A DNA stretch of 64,000 nt from Stomoxys calcitrans (GCF_963082655.1 NC_081556.1:151132501-151196500), one strand, 5' to 3'; shown: positions 56,201 through 62,494, counted from the stretch's first letter. Made by a program: numbers and translations. Notes: generated by a model from the letters alone, not told the origin.

Positions 56201-57976
56201 AGGTTTAAACTCAATAATAAGGGACCTAATTTTATGGCCGAGTCATAACGACGTTTGCATATATAGATGCCATATAGACCGATCTCTCTATTTAAGGTCT
56301 TGGGCCCATGAAAGGCGCATTTATTGTCCGATTTCACCGAAATTTGGGACAGTGAGTTTTGTAAGCGCCTTCGACATCCTTCTTCAATTTGGCCCAGATC
56401 GGTTCAGATTTGGATATAGCTGTGATATAGACCGATCACTCGATTTTAGGTTTTGGACCCATAAAGGGTGCATTTATTGGCCGATTTCGCCAAAATTTGG
56501 GACTGTGAGTTGTGTTAACCTCTTCGACAACTTTCTTCATTTTGGCCCAGATCGGTTCAGATTTGGATATAGCTACCATATAGACCCATCTCACGATTTA
56601 AGGATTTGGGCCCATAAAAGTAAGTTGTTAGCGCCTTCGACATCCTTCTTCAATTTGGCCCAGATCGGTTCAGATTTGGATATAGCTGCCATATAGACCA
56701 ATCTCTCGATTTAAGGTTTTGGGCCCATAAAAGGCGCATTTATTGTTCGATTTTGCCGAGATTTTGGACAGTGAGCTGCGTTAGGCTCTTCAACAACTTT
56801 CTGCATTTTGGCCCAGATCGGTTCAGATTTGGATATAGCTGTCATCTCGATTGAATGTCTTGGCCCCATAAAAGGCACATTTATAATCCGATTTTGTTCA
56901 AATTTGACACAGATACTTATGTTAGGCTTTTCAACATCCGTGTCGTATATGGTCAGATCGGTCTATATTTGAAAAGACCAATATTTTGTTCTGCAAAATT
57001 GAACAAATTAAAAAAAATTACTTGTACTTGTTAGGCCACTCAATATCCATGTCGAATTTGGTCCAAATCGATAATGGGGGTATACATTATGCTATGGGGG
57101 CATACATTATGCATTTTTCACCGGATGCTGACGAAATGTGGTTTATATATATATCCGAGGTGGTGGGTATCCAAAGTTCGGCCCGGCCGAACTTAACGCC
57201 TTTTTACTTATTTATAAATAAATTTATTACGTGCGCAAATGATCAAGCAATTGTTTTCTTGCAATGAAACCAAAAAAAAAGTTCAAATGCTTTCAATGTC
57301 CTACTGTAACACAAAGCAAACCAATCATAGCATTTCTTATGGCAACGAAAGTTTCGTTTGAGATGCATACAAGCCTTATGAAGATAACGCGCTTTCGGCA
57401 AATGTACGAACATGACTAGCATGACTTTGAATGTTATAAAAAACTTACACTTACAAATGAAATGCCGAAGTGAGTATACCGCCATACTATGGTGGAGGAT
57501 ATTAAAGAACTGATATGGTAATACATTTTACAATTTTAGCCGTTTTACAGTCACTTACCTTAATGTGATCACTGGCGTTTTTCGTTGACAATTTGCGACA
57601 ATCCGTAACATTGTGCTCAAAGATTGTGATACACGTCTGGTAAATGATTTGGTTCTTCCAAACAGTGGCTTAATTTAAAAAAAAAAAAAATTGTATAGAT
57701 TTTTTTCAAATAATCATTTTCTGCATTACCCGATAGATTGTAGGCGAATACTAGAATCAGCACCGCCGGTTCCACCAAACAATAGCGAGCCCTCTGCAAC
57801 ATTGTCAAACCGGCCATAAATGATATGGAACTTTCATTACATGTCGAATGCTGCTGCCCAACCCGAGAAGGTCTATCTCCTATACTGTCACAGTTATTAG
57901 TGGATCTTCGTTTCTCCTTTGCTATCAATGTAGTGCGATCCGTTGTGATTACCTCTTCGTCACTGTGGTTATCCAT
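35109..57976 (-). CDS. SLC46-type MFS transporter, upstream paralogue
   Basis: Membrane transporter of the major facilitator superfamily, SLC46 group. Exons 57976-57730, 57668-57559, 53000-52850, 42007-41824, 39442-39003, 38895-38759, 38690-38501 and 35265-35109 join with correct GT/AG sites and phases to about 538 codons. All twelve membrane segments are represented: TM1 PAVLILVFAYNLSG; motif A GAWSDRFGRKP after TM2; TM6 ending VPESLN; TM7 before SMTVFYLFVREKFQWT; TM11 GKLFSFTSAIQAF; TM12 in the last exon. The N-terminus (MDNHSDEE) is longer and more acidic than in the left paralogue. The central loop is acidic with a four-glutamine run. The start at 57976 (GAAATGG) is the first ATG after an in-frame TAG. 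Substrate unknown; the C-terminal end is uncertain. Confidence 0.88.
35469..36290 (-). mobile_element. Mariner-family transposon (CGAGGGTTGCC ends), deleted
   Basis: Ends cgagggttgccttttatatttt / aaatataaaaggcaaccctcg with TA on each side. Minus-strand pieces: a broken N-terminal part (35891-36076) and a C-terminal part (35539-35829) with MSLPPYSPDLALNNLFLFPY. The usual DLAPND is altered (the second D is N) and the central third of the transposase is missing. Inactive. Lies in the last long intron of the upstream transporter. Confidence 0.85.
36469..36770 (+). mobile_element. tRNA-related SINE, full length
   Basis: Starts caaccgtggcacagaggttagcatg (A-box-like), then gagttcaaaccccagc (damaged B box). 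The body has agcggtggttatcac, tttgtgaggta and aaatgagtccccttatcattg. The tail is tgttctttaatggaatgttcatggg. Confidence 0.75.
36771..37685. other. Intron sequence, mostly unassigned
   Basis: The first 100 bp are a decayed DINE unit (gacaggtatatccaaatatggtccg). The rest (about 36890-37660) is AT-rich with no recognised feature. Confidence 0.4.
37690..37990 (-). mobile_element. tRNA-related SINE, full length
   Basis: Good copy. On the minus strand: aggttagcatgcccgtc, B box gggttcgaatcctggcgag, body ttcctcttctaatgctggc, tail ccttagtggaatgttcatggg. Confidence 0.8.
38237..38474. mobile_element. Mariner-derived MITE beside a splice donor
   Basis: Ends ttgggttgcccaaaaagtaattgcgg / ttactttttgggcaaccca(t), TA on both sides, 238 bp. 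Its right end is 26 bp from the end of exon 7 (38501). Confidence 0.88.
38501..38690 (-). CDS. Upstream transporter, exon 7 (190 nt)
   Basis: TM9-TM10 (LLTVAIYALLSQTTSSLMK; IGLGVFKSIVNPMLRTVL). Ends TTGG|GTAAGT. A mariner MITE begins 26 bases into the following intron. Confidence 0.88.
38759..38895 (-). CDS. Upstream transporter, exon 6 (137 nt)
   Basis: Begins EGSMTVFYLFVREKFQWT after acceptor tcctccag and runs through TM8 to LRK. It is separated from exon 5 by an intron of only 107 nt that is absent from the left paralogue. Confidence 0.88.
39003..39442 (-). CDS. Upstream transporter, exon 5 (440 nt)
   Basis: TM5, TM6 ending FLVPESLN, the acidic loop with QQQQ, and most of TM7 (VILLIVGCLLTCAFVV). 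Acceptor tctccctag, donor G|GTAAGT. Confidence 0.9.
39483..40500 (-). repeat. DINE-like head with a 130-bp tandem array
   Basis: Left end gttcggctgggccgaac, ttggatacccaccacctcgggtata. About seven units of the 130-bp family follow in reverse orientation (ggctcaaatgaaaggtatttgg; cccaaaacgg-like; ccgcccca). Same combination as at 11695-13340. Confidence 0.7.
40782..41078 (-). mobile_element. tRNA-related SINE, nearly full length
   Basis: Minus strand: ccgtagggcagaggttagcatgtcc, B-box region ggggttcgaatc, a short deletion after the box, then the standard body and tail (ccttagtggaatgttcaaggg). Confidence 0.78.
41177..41411. mobile_element. Mariner-derived MITE (235 bp)
   Basis: Left end ttgggttgtccaaaatgtaattgcgg, right end ttacttcttgggcaacccaa, TA on both sides. 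Inserted between two SINE pieces. Confidence 0.88.
41438..41531 (-). mobile_element. SINE fragment
   Basis: Only the middle: minus-strand B box gggttcgaatcctggcgagac, caccgctg-like text and ctcctaatgctggcaac. Both ends are missing. Confidence 0.65.
41824..42007 (-). CDS. Upstream transporter, exon 4 (184 nt)
   Basis: TM3-TM4: YFLFYTFTCLISHLSENYD, VNPWFYLLPTVPLSLLGDG and FCYISDISTPSERPYR. Acceptor aaatgtag, donor ATAG|GTAAGT. Confidence 0.88.
42277..43463 (-). mobile_element. DINE-1-like element, complete, seven to eight units
   Basis: Left end aacaagtaaaagcgtgc, ttcggccgagtcgaat, taccctccaccatggatcgc. Units have aagtcaagacccaagatcggtttatatggcagc. Right end gacggacggacatgctagatcg, tactttatggggtctcag and ccatcctatggtggagggtata. 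Confidence 0.85.
44085..44260 (+). pseudogene. Jockey-like non-LTR polymerase remnant
   Basis: Reads RLANGLDVNPRKIKLVLFT, then a stop, then KGPLPDGV...LSLS. This is the region just after the reverse transcriptase core of jockey-clade elements (typically GLxVNPxKTELVLFT). Frame breaks show it is dead. Confidence 0.55.
44493..44799 (+). repeat. 5' LTR of the Ty3/gypsy element
   Basis: Starts tatagagtattcag and ends caatacattaca; it lacks the common TG start. Near its end it contains ttataaataaagatcactc, which holds the AATAAA poly(A) signal. Confidence 0.92.
44804..44816 (+). other. Primer binding site, tRNA-Ser(GCU) type
   Basis: tggcgacgaggat is complementary to the 3' end of insect tRNA-Ser(GCU) including CCA, over 13 bases. 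It begins five bases after the LTR. Confidence 0.8.
44898..49019 (+). CDS. Gag-Pol polyprotein of the Ty3/gypsy element (1373 aa)
   Basis: Encodes the capsid and enzymes for copying the element through RNA. Gag (about 1-310) ends with a Gly/Asn/Arg-rich tract and two zinc knuckles starting at C272 (CX2CX4HX4C) and C292. The protease has DTGA at 364-367. Reverse transcriptase has LDLSNAYNQ (D587) and YQDD at 647-650. RNase H begins around D796 (TTDAS). The integrase has an HHCC finger (H1014, C1047, C1050) and the DD35E triad D1078, D1132, E1168. All key residues are present and there is no stop or frameshift, so the copy may be active. The ATG at 44898 follows an A-rich leader and is the first in frame. 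Gag and Pol share one frame, unlike elements that use a frameshift. Confidence 0.95.
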   Translation: MPPKMEGEGNQSFAASQIAVFQTSNVPEFNPSAEAWNVWKERLDIHFCEISCTDDNVKKSILLKSIGAVAYKMLHSLCSPVSPVSKKYEELCEILDTQYTPPTIVFSERKKFHVSTKSDSETVAEWYARVKTLALNCKFGANLDAFVLNQFVMGLPHFIFERLCEEDESLTVQVALKKAMIMETKSIAKEAEREQSSVNLVQKQRLSNKYNGSGGGGRGYGSSGNRGSNSNRGSGNSSNRGNGYNNNRGNGYENNRSGGRDNRMEVEKKAACSHCGWRNHSSQACKYKESKCHSCGRNGHLASVCHNKKRSVNYVSNDIDNNDDDYDNDDLFNYSIFSVAERKSSDVYSLQVVIDGVELNAVCDTGAPCTLMPACFYKENNIKKTLRPCNIPYVDYNGDKLKLVGEYDASVTFQGKSKSVVVVVVVNSSNPPLLGRSFLRSFNFELLQVNNIGSMDSNATIIEQIKNEFSEVFQDKLGEYNVSKISLKIAEDAAPVFCKPRPLPLAWKGKIEKKLRDLISSGVLEPVDNSDWGTPLVPILKPNGDLRICGDYKVTLNKFLLDFKYPLPRIDEIFASLEGGEVFTKLDLSNAYNQLVLDEESQFLCAWSTHIGTLKVKRLPFGVKTAAAIFQKTMENLLRDIPYVVVYQDDITITGKNMQEHIRTLKRVLQKLQSSGLKLNLNKSVFFQSEISYLGFNIDKHGLRKNNDRISSIISCPIPKNISELRAFVGMANYYSKFINDFAKIMSPLYNLLSKDVAFDWSDKCHKSFEDIKKSVTSDQILVHFNPDLPIILTTDASNNAVAGILSHRFSETTKPIAFVSRALTKSEKNYSTLEKEALAIVFSVTKLRQYLLGNKFILRTDHRPLLAIFGSDKGLPVMASARMQRWALILSGFNYTIEYVKGIKNEADSISRMPQKEFQSDNVENSYINFIEANEAGFKIDFKDISRETRRDPILSRVVDCISNGTLNNIAGANFTPFREKYTQLTVEYGCILWGYRTIIPDKLKEKVLNELHRSHLGIVKTKALARSYIWWPGLDKDIENLIKNCLPCQKLQSSPEKSSLIPWVPNDSVWSRIHIDFAGPIRNFYFLIVIDSFSKFVEVFKTKDMTTAFTVSRLRELFSRYGIVDTLVSDNGTQFTSHDFETFLSLNGIKHILTAPGHPSTNGQAENFVKTFKKSIYANLEQNKDANLDQILYRFLMDYRNMTHCSTGECPAKIFFGRKLKTRFSLLKPPTTTEKIINAQENNVRNHKGSRNIQFTEGQKVMVRDYRNPNKSSWAQAKIKQQLGPQSYSCILSHNNYIIKRHLDQIRGQQQKQQQIVDLQAPTTNTLSSDGPQQMQTTEDISHTRRELRPREGGRVVRKPDSGTNSNLDTN
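49109..49116 (+). other. Polypurine tract
   Basis: AGGGGGAG two bases before the 3' LTR, in the position expected for plus-strand priming. Confidence 0.75.
49119..49425 (+). repeat. 3' LTR of the Ty3/gypsy element
   Basis: Identical to the 5' LTR in length and, by eye, in sequence. It is followed by the target duplication atatc. Confidence 0.92.
49675..49972 (-). mobile_element. tRNA-related SINE, full length
   Basis: Minus strand: ctgtagcgctgaggttagcatgtcc, B box gggttcgaatcctggcagg, then the body and a tail with ttgcccatgaacattgc in reverse. One short deletion occurs near 49866 (gccaggagggg). Confidence 0.78.
50117..51253 (+). mobile_element. Mariner-family transposon (CGAGGGTTGCC ends) with nested MITE
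   Basis: Ends cgagggttgccttttatatttcg / cgaaatataaaaggcaaccctcg with TA. Plus-strand remnants of the transposase: GNEAPSRTSVYRWCG-like text at 50370-50410, DEFREGRPKSVVVPK at 50440-50480, and the C-terminus MHVLDI...WFKLAYKSV / DLNGEYFER around 50840 and 51120-51180. Stops and a missing middle make it inactive. It is interrupted at 50853-51089 by a MITE of the other mariner family. Confidence 0.85.
50853..51089. mobile_element. Mariner-derived MITE (237 bp) nested in another mariner
   Basis: Ends ttgggttgcccaaaaagtaattgcgg / ttactttttgggcaacccaa with TA on both sides. Removing it rejoins catgttttgga...tacctcaatgagagtgg of the host transposase. Confidence 0.9.
51440..51880. repeat. 130-bp family repeat, three to four units
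   Basis: Recognisable by gaaccctatattctcatggg, gacccccagaaacgtcgcccc and caatacctttaattttagtccca. Possibly the inner part of the DINE-like element that begins at 51995. Confidence 0.55.
51995..52797 (-). mobile_element. DINE-1-like element, complete
   Basis: Left end aacaagtaaaagcg, gtcggccgggccgaat, taccctccaccatggattgc. Right end gacggacggatatggctagatcc, tactttatggggtctcag, cccctcctatggtggagggtata. Confidence 0.82.
52850..53000 (-). CDS. Upstream transporter, exon 3 (151 nt)
   Basis: TM2 and motif A GAWSDRFGRKP with the canonical Asp-Arg pair. Acceptor ttattttcag; donor ACAG|GTTTGT. It is followed by a 10.8-kb intron that contains the Ty3/gypsy element. Confidence 0.88.
53001..54089. other. 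Intron 2 sequence with a local duplication
   Basis: No gene recognised. About 140 bp (53669-53808: caagcccatgggcttgcaaataattgc...actgagcaaagagcag) recur 276 bp later (53945-54085). A second dispersed motif (aaggggttgggtatgagcctgaag, 53863-53942) also occurs at 51880-51950. Confidence 0.6.
54090..54690 (-). mobile_element. DINE-1-like element, short
   Basis: Left end ggttcggccagccgaatcatgg, about two units, right end cggacggacatggctaaagag, tactttatagggtttc, tcccatcctatggttgttgggtata. Confidence 0.7.
54950..55045. repeat. Short dispersed repeat related to 4540-4735
   Basis: ttaggttaggttaggttggagtggcagtcctttacag, then aaggcttctgccgggaatggc, taatccaagcactctaccaacccggctac. Read in reverse it has a tRNA-like head. 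The TTAGG tract is three units only. Confidence 0.5.
55190..55700 (-). mobile_element. DINE-1-like units, fused to a SINE
   Basis: Starts within the 3' region (gcggtatctctttttaggcaaacaaag) and has three units. At tatatggcagc it changes abruptly into SINE sequence (ctgggttcgaatcctgg). The 5' end is lost. Confidence 0.65.
55701..55868 (+). mobile_element. SINE without its A box
   Basis: Begins at the B box (gggttcgaatcctggcgagacc), then agcggtggttttcccctcctaatgctgg, caaagaggtgtcgcactgcgg. Truncated near the tail. Confidence 0.7.
55870..56120 (-). repeat. 130-bp family repeat, two units
   Basis: ctattttcagtgcaaagtgccgg, gtcgccccagcctcaaaacacc, ggctcaaattaatgggatttgg; the same text as 39700-40330. 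Confidence 0.55.
56120..56240 (-). mobile_element. SINE tail fragment
   Basis: Carries the tail and adjacent body only: aaggaagaacattaccacc, ggggcaaatcctcacacatcaatgagtgc, ataagggacctaattttatggccgagtc. Confidence 0.55.
56245..57215 (+). mobile_element. DINE-1-like element, 3' part with six units
   Basis: Units have ggatatagctgccatatagaccgatctctcg and ccataaaaggcgcatttattg. The 3' end is gaggtggtgggtatccaaagttcggcccggccgaac and cgcctttttactt. A 169-codon frame (56187-56696) runs through it only because the units lack stops in that frame. Confidence 0.78.
57216..57558. other. Short intron between DINE and exon 2
   Basis: Contains a scrap of a DINE 5' end (gtgagtataccgccatactatggtggagg, about 57470-57500). 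Otherwise unassigned. Confidence 0.45.
57559..57668 (-). CDS. Upstream transporter, exon 2 (110 nt)
   Basis: Extracellular loop with NQIIYQTC and NVTDC. Two potential N-glycosylation motifs, NVT and NAS. The acceptor is a weak aattaag; the donor AAG|GTAAGT is strong. Confidence 0.83.
57730..57976 (-). CDS. Upstream transporter, exon 1
   Basis: N-terminal cytoplasmic region of about 65 residues with several basic and acidic clusters, then TM1. Donor TCGG|GTAATG, phase 1. Frame upstream reaches a GTG and then TAG, so no earlier ATG is available without another exon. Confidence 0.85.
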
Positions 57977-58284
57977 TTCTGGATTGCTTGCGGTAAGTAG
58001 CTCGCGCCTTGCGGTCAGCGGTTTCACGCTAGTGTTCCAATGATATTTCTATAACTGACATCCAAGCTATTGTACAATCGCTCCATGATGCGTACTTGCA
58101 TTTGTTCATTCTTCAGAAATGTGATTTTTTTCCCTCAATAATTCTTTTTATCGCTCTCTTATGTTTGAGAATTGAGTCATAGTTCTATGGCAAATGAACG
58201 AACATTTTCTTAATGAGTGATTCAAATTAGGTTTGTTTATTTAAAGTAGGAATGGTGGGGATGTTGCACAGTGGAATGAAATAA
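57977..58284. other. 5' flank of the upstream transporter gene
   Basis: Probable 5' untranslated and promoter region of the minus-strand gene. No repeat recognised. Free of transposon signatures, as is the flank of the other paralogue. Confidence 0.4.
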
Positions 58285-59565
58285 ATGAAAGATAACAAGT
58301 AAAGAGGCGTTAAGTTCGTCCGTGCCGAACTTAGGTACCCACCACCTCGGTTATATATGTAAACGACCTTTTGTCATAATACGGTGAAAAATGCATAATT
58401 TATGCCCTCATAGCAGCTATATCGAAATTTGGTCCGATTTGGACCAAATTCGACACGGATATCGAGTGGTCTAATATGCACAAGTCATTGTTAAATTTTG
58501 GAGAACAAAAAATTGTCCTTTTTGTTAGCCATATCCAAATATAGACCGATCTGAACCATATACGACACGGATGTCGAAAAGCCGAACATAAGTCACTGTG
58601 TCAAACTTCAGCGAAATCAGATTATAAATGTGGTTTTTATGGGGCCAAGACATTAAATCGAGAGATCGGTCTATATGACAGCTAAATTCAAATCTGAAAT
58701 GATCTGGGCGAAATTGGAAAGCGATTTCGAAGGGCAAAACACAACTCACTGTCCCAAATTTCGGTGAAATCGGACAATAAATGCGCCTTTTATGGACCCA
58801 AGACCATAAATCGGGGGATCGATCTATATGGCAGCTATATCCAAATCTAGACCGATCTGGGCCATATTTCAGAGCGATGTCGAGGGACTCAATTTAACAC
58901 ACTGTCTCAAATTTCAGCGACATCGGACAATAAATGCGCCTTTTATGGGCCCAAGACCTAAGATCGAGAGATCGGTCTATATGGCAGCTATATCCAAATC
59001 TAGACCGATCTGAGCCAAATTGAAGAAAAATGTCAAGAGGCCGAACTTAACTCACTGTCCCTAATTTTTGCGAAATCGGTCAATAAATGCGCCTTTTATG
59101 AGCCCAAGACATTAAATTGAGAGATTGGTCTATAGGCAGCTATATCCAAATCTGAACCGGTCGGGGCCAAATTGAAGGAGGATATCGACTGGCCTAACCC
59201 AACTCACTGTCCCAAATTTCAGAAAAATCAGATAATAATGTGTCCTCTATGGGTCTAAGACCCTAAATCGACGGATCGGTATATATGGGGCTATACCAAG
59301 ATATAGTCCGATATAGCCCATCTTCGAACTTATGAACAGAAAAAGAATTTGTGCAAAGTTTTAGCTCAATATCTCTATTTTTAAAGACTGTAGCGTGATT
59401 TCAACCGACAGACGGACGGACATGGCTTGATTGTCTTAGATTTTTACGCTGATCAAGAATATATATATTGTACTTTATAGGGTCGGAAACGGATATTTCC
59501 ATGTATTGCAAATGGAATAACAAAATGAATATACCCCCATCCTTCGGTGGTGGGTATAAAAACAT
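58285..59565 (-). mobile_element. DINE-1-like element, complete, seven units
   Basis: Left end aacaagtaaagaggcg, gttcgtccgtgccgaac, gtacccaccacctcgg. Right end gacggacggacatggcttgattgtc, tactttatagggtcgg, cccccatccttcggtggtgggtata. Units run gatcggtctatatggcagctatatcc. Confidence 0.85.
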
Positions 59566-59772
59566 AGATTCATTTAAAATACTGTTGATTCTTGAATTTG
59601 AATACAATGACTCTAGGGCATCCCTTTCCGAGAAAACATTATTCCAATCAGAAAGGAATTTATAGCGGTGTAATGATCCTTATTAAATTTATATTGATAT
59701 TCTGTGCCATATTTGGGTGCAGTATATTTATAAAACCAAATCTCAATGAAAATAGCTTTATGGTAAACAGAC

Positions 59773-60309
59773 TCACAAGTTAATCACGTATGTCATCAAC
59801 TTGTGAGTCTCAAAGTGAGACGTTAGCCAAGTCTCTACTAGTGCAATAATATTGTAGACCAGTTTTTGTACGTAGCCCACCCGCATTGTGCAAATATAGT
59901 GAAATTTTCGTGTTGAAAAAATTTCCACTATTTCGGCATAAAATGGATCCATCGTTGAGTCTTTCGAACGGGGCACTGTTGTCTCCCATCGTCGGGGTTT
60001 TTTGGTTTGTTTATAAATGATACAATTCTCGTTGATAAAGCCAGATTTCCTTGTTGAATACATTTCCATAAAGTGGATATGGTACCCCAGTTCCTTAGTG
60101 GAATATTCAAGGGCAAATTTGCATTTGCATTGGTATGGCACACCCAATTTAAAATTGACGAAATATATCATTGAAATATCTGCATCTCGTCTTACTAATT
60201 TAACGCATTTTAAAACTTCAGGTTTCACATCTAAGCCTTCAGAAACAAATTTGACGATTTCTTCTGCTTTTGTGTCTACACTGAATCTAGAAACATGTAA
60301 AAATTTCAT
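59773..60309 (-). pseudogene. Unknown RRM-like ORF, broken
   Basis: Frame of 178 residues starting MKFLHVSRFSVDTKAEEI, continuing CVKLVRRDADIS and FVNFKLGVP; this half has the rhythm of a small RNA-binding (RRM-like) fold seen in some mobile-element ORF1 proteins. The frame continues upstream with KKKHK...GDLEVVHS to a MAS start that is interrupted by TAA (near 60385). The second half includes a SINE-tail fragment (60085-60115) and is probably not original. Function unknown; mobile-element origin is inference. Confidence 0.45.
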
Positions 60310-60655
60310 TGAATGAACAACTTCTAAATCACCAGCAGGAGCAACACCAACAACTTGCTTATGTTTCTTCTTGTTTTAAGATGCCATCTTTAGCTTTAGG
60401 CAAGATATATTCATTTACAGACAGTGGCAGTTGCCCAACAACAAAATATTGAGTACACTATTTGTCAAAATGCGTGATTAGTGCAACTCTGATATTGAGT
60501 ATGTTACTAGTTCGCGCCATTTTTCGTTGTTTGTATGTGTAATTGTTCTTAACTAGAATGCACACACACACAACCAAAACTCGTTGACAGATAGTGCAAG
60601 AAAAAATTTTACTCAACTGCTTACGGTACACTACCTACGTGGGTATTGTGTCATG

Positions 60656-60925
60656 TGGTACACCCAATTTAAAATTGACGAAATGTAACTTTGAAATATC
60701 TGCACCTCGTCTTACTAATTTAACGCAATTTAAAACTTAAGATTTCACATCTAATCCTTCAGAAACAAATTTGACAATTGCTTCTGGTTCTGTGTTTGAA
60801 CCGAATCAAGAAGCATGTAAAAATTTCATTAAATGAACAACTTCTAAATCACCAGTAGGAACAACACCTACAATTGGTTTATGTTTCTTCTTTTTGTTAT
60901 AAGGTGTGATCTTTAGTTTTAGGCT
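60656..60925 (-). pseudogene. Second, more decayed copy of the RRM-like ORF
   Basis: Matches 60140-60400 closely (gatttcacatctaatccttcagaaacaaatttgac; aaatgaacaacttctaaatcacc) but has additional stops. Offset about 516 bp, same orientation. Confidence 0.55.
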
Positions 60926-61006
60926 TCGCTTCTTTGGCTCGCAACTATTATAAATACTTCGCAAATACTTCGATCATGAAACAAACCTAATTCCTAATAT
61001 TTTTAG

Positions 61007-61239
61007 CTCGTTCCACTGTTTGTTGCGAGAAACCTTTTAAGATAGTAGAAGTCCCTGCAGATAGCAGATATTCTTTCAGCTCCAAAATAAACAATAACTT
61101 GGACTCTCACTGGAAGGCGAATTGCATGAATGAAAAAATCCCCGGCGACACAATCAGTGACTACAAAATGAAATATTTTATTATGCAGCTGCTTAGCATG
61201 GGCTGTATGGCTGCTTCTGCAGGCGTTACTATTTCAATG
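61007..61239 (+). other. Exon-like ORF of unknown family
   Basis: A 77-codon frame lies between a good acceptor (ctaatatttttag) and a good donor (TTTCAATG|GTATGTGAG). The peptide contains VPADSRYSFSSKIN, HWKANCMNEKIPGDTIS and LLSMGCMAASAGVTISM; its composition looks protein-like. I do not recognise the family and see no adjoining exon. Confidence 0.3.
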
Positions 61240-61569
61240 GTATGTGAGAAAAGAAAACAAATGACACAGCTTAATTCAGGACAGAAATTATTATCGTTGA
61301 ATAGTTAGTAGTATTTCACTCAAAGTTCGCGATCGTTTTGTGTCTCTGTAATTGTACAGAGATGGTTTCAAAATCAGTATTTTTTAGTAAATTTGCTGAG
61401 AAGTCTACAAATATTATTAGGTGCAAAAAATTTTTTACATGGGTTTAGGGAACATATAGGATAAAAAAACATATACCCAATCGGGGGATCTGGGCCTTTT
61501 AACAAAAACAATTGCCTATTTTAAAGCACATGTAGCCATCTTATTAAAATTTCACTTCACACGCATCTA

Positions 61570-62487
61570 TTGGGTTGCCTAAAAAGTAATTGCGGATTTT
61601 TTAAAGGAAAGTAAATGCATTTTTAATAAAACTTAGAATGAACTTTAATCAAATATATAATTGCCATTTTGTTCGATAACCTTTTGTCATCTTCCTGGCA
61701 AATTTAGTATTCCACGCTCATAGAACTTCTGGCCTTTATCTGCAAAAAACTGAACCAAGTACGATTTTATAGCCTCATCATTGCCGAAAGTTTTACCATT
61801 TAAGGAGTTCTGCAAAGATCGAAATAAATAGTAGTCTGATGGTGCAAGGTCAGGGCTATATGGTGGATGCATCAAAAGTTCCCAGCCAAGCTTACTCAGT
61901 TTTTGGCGAGTGACCAAAGATGTGTGCGGTCTAGCGTTCTCCTGGTGGGATATGACACCTTTACGATTGACCAATTCTGGTTGACAGTAAACATCCGAAT
62001 TAATCGTTTGGTTCCTTGGAAGCAGCTCAAAATATACCACACCCTTTCAATCCCACCAAACAGACAGCATAACCTTCTTTTGGTGGATATCAGCCTTAGA
62101 AGTGGTTTGAGCTGGTTCACCATGCTTGGACCATGATCGTTTTCGACTAACGTTGTTGTAAACAATCCATTTTTCATCTCCAGTTATGATTCGTTTTAAA
62201 CACGGATCGAATTCATTGTGTTTAAGGTGCATATCACAAGCGTTGATTCGGTTTGTTAAATGAATTTCTTTCAATACATGTGGTACCCATATTAAAATTG
62301 ACGCCAAACAAACAAATGTAAACAAAATTTCGCGCCCTTTTTTTCTAAAGCAAGTTAAAAGTAACATCTGATAACTGACAGAAGAAAGAATGCAATTACA
62401 GAGTCACAAGCCGTTGAAAACATTTGTCAACGCCGACTATATTACTACTATTGTATATTACCGACAATTACTTTTTGGACAACCAAA
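61570..62487 (-). mobile_element. Mariner transposon with both ends, deleted transposase
   Basis: Ends ttgggttgcctaaaaagtaattgcgg (61570) and cgacaattactttttggacaaccaaa (62487), each beside TA. The minus-strand transposase lacks the N-terminal half, exactly as in 31380-32288. It is frameshifted near 62040 and lacks about 13 residues after VYCQ. Catalytic sites: GDEKW kept; HQEN has E for the second D; DLAPSDYYLF keeps the third D. It should be inactive, but its ends are intact. Confidence 0.9.
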
Positions 62488-62494
62488 TAGCATC

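Noticed and set aside
56187..56696. 169-codon open frame and many similar frames of 60-160 codons (for example 9697-10026, 22214-22552, 33158-33779, 42256-42732)
   Set aside because: They run through DINE-type arrays whose units are near multiples of three and share stop-poor frames; the peptides simply repeat the unit (MAAISxYxPI and the like).
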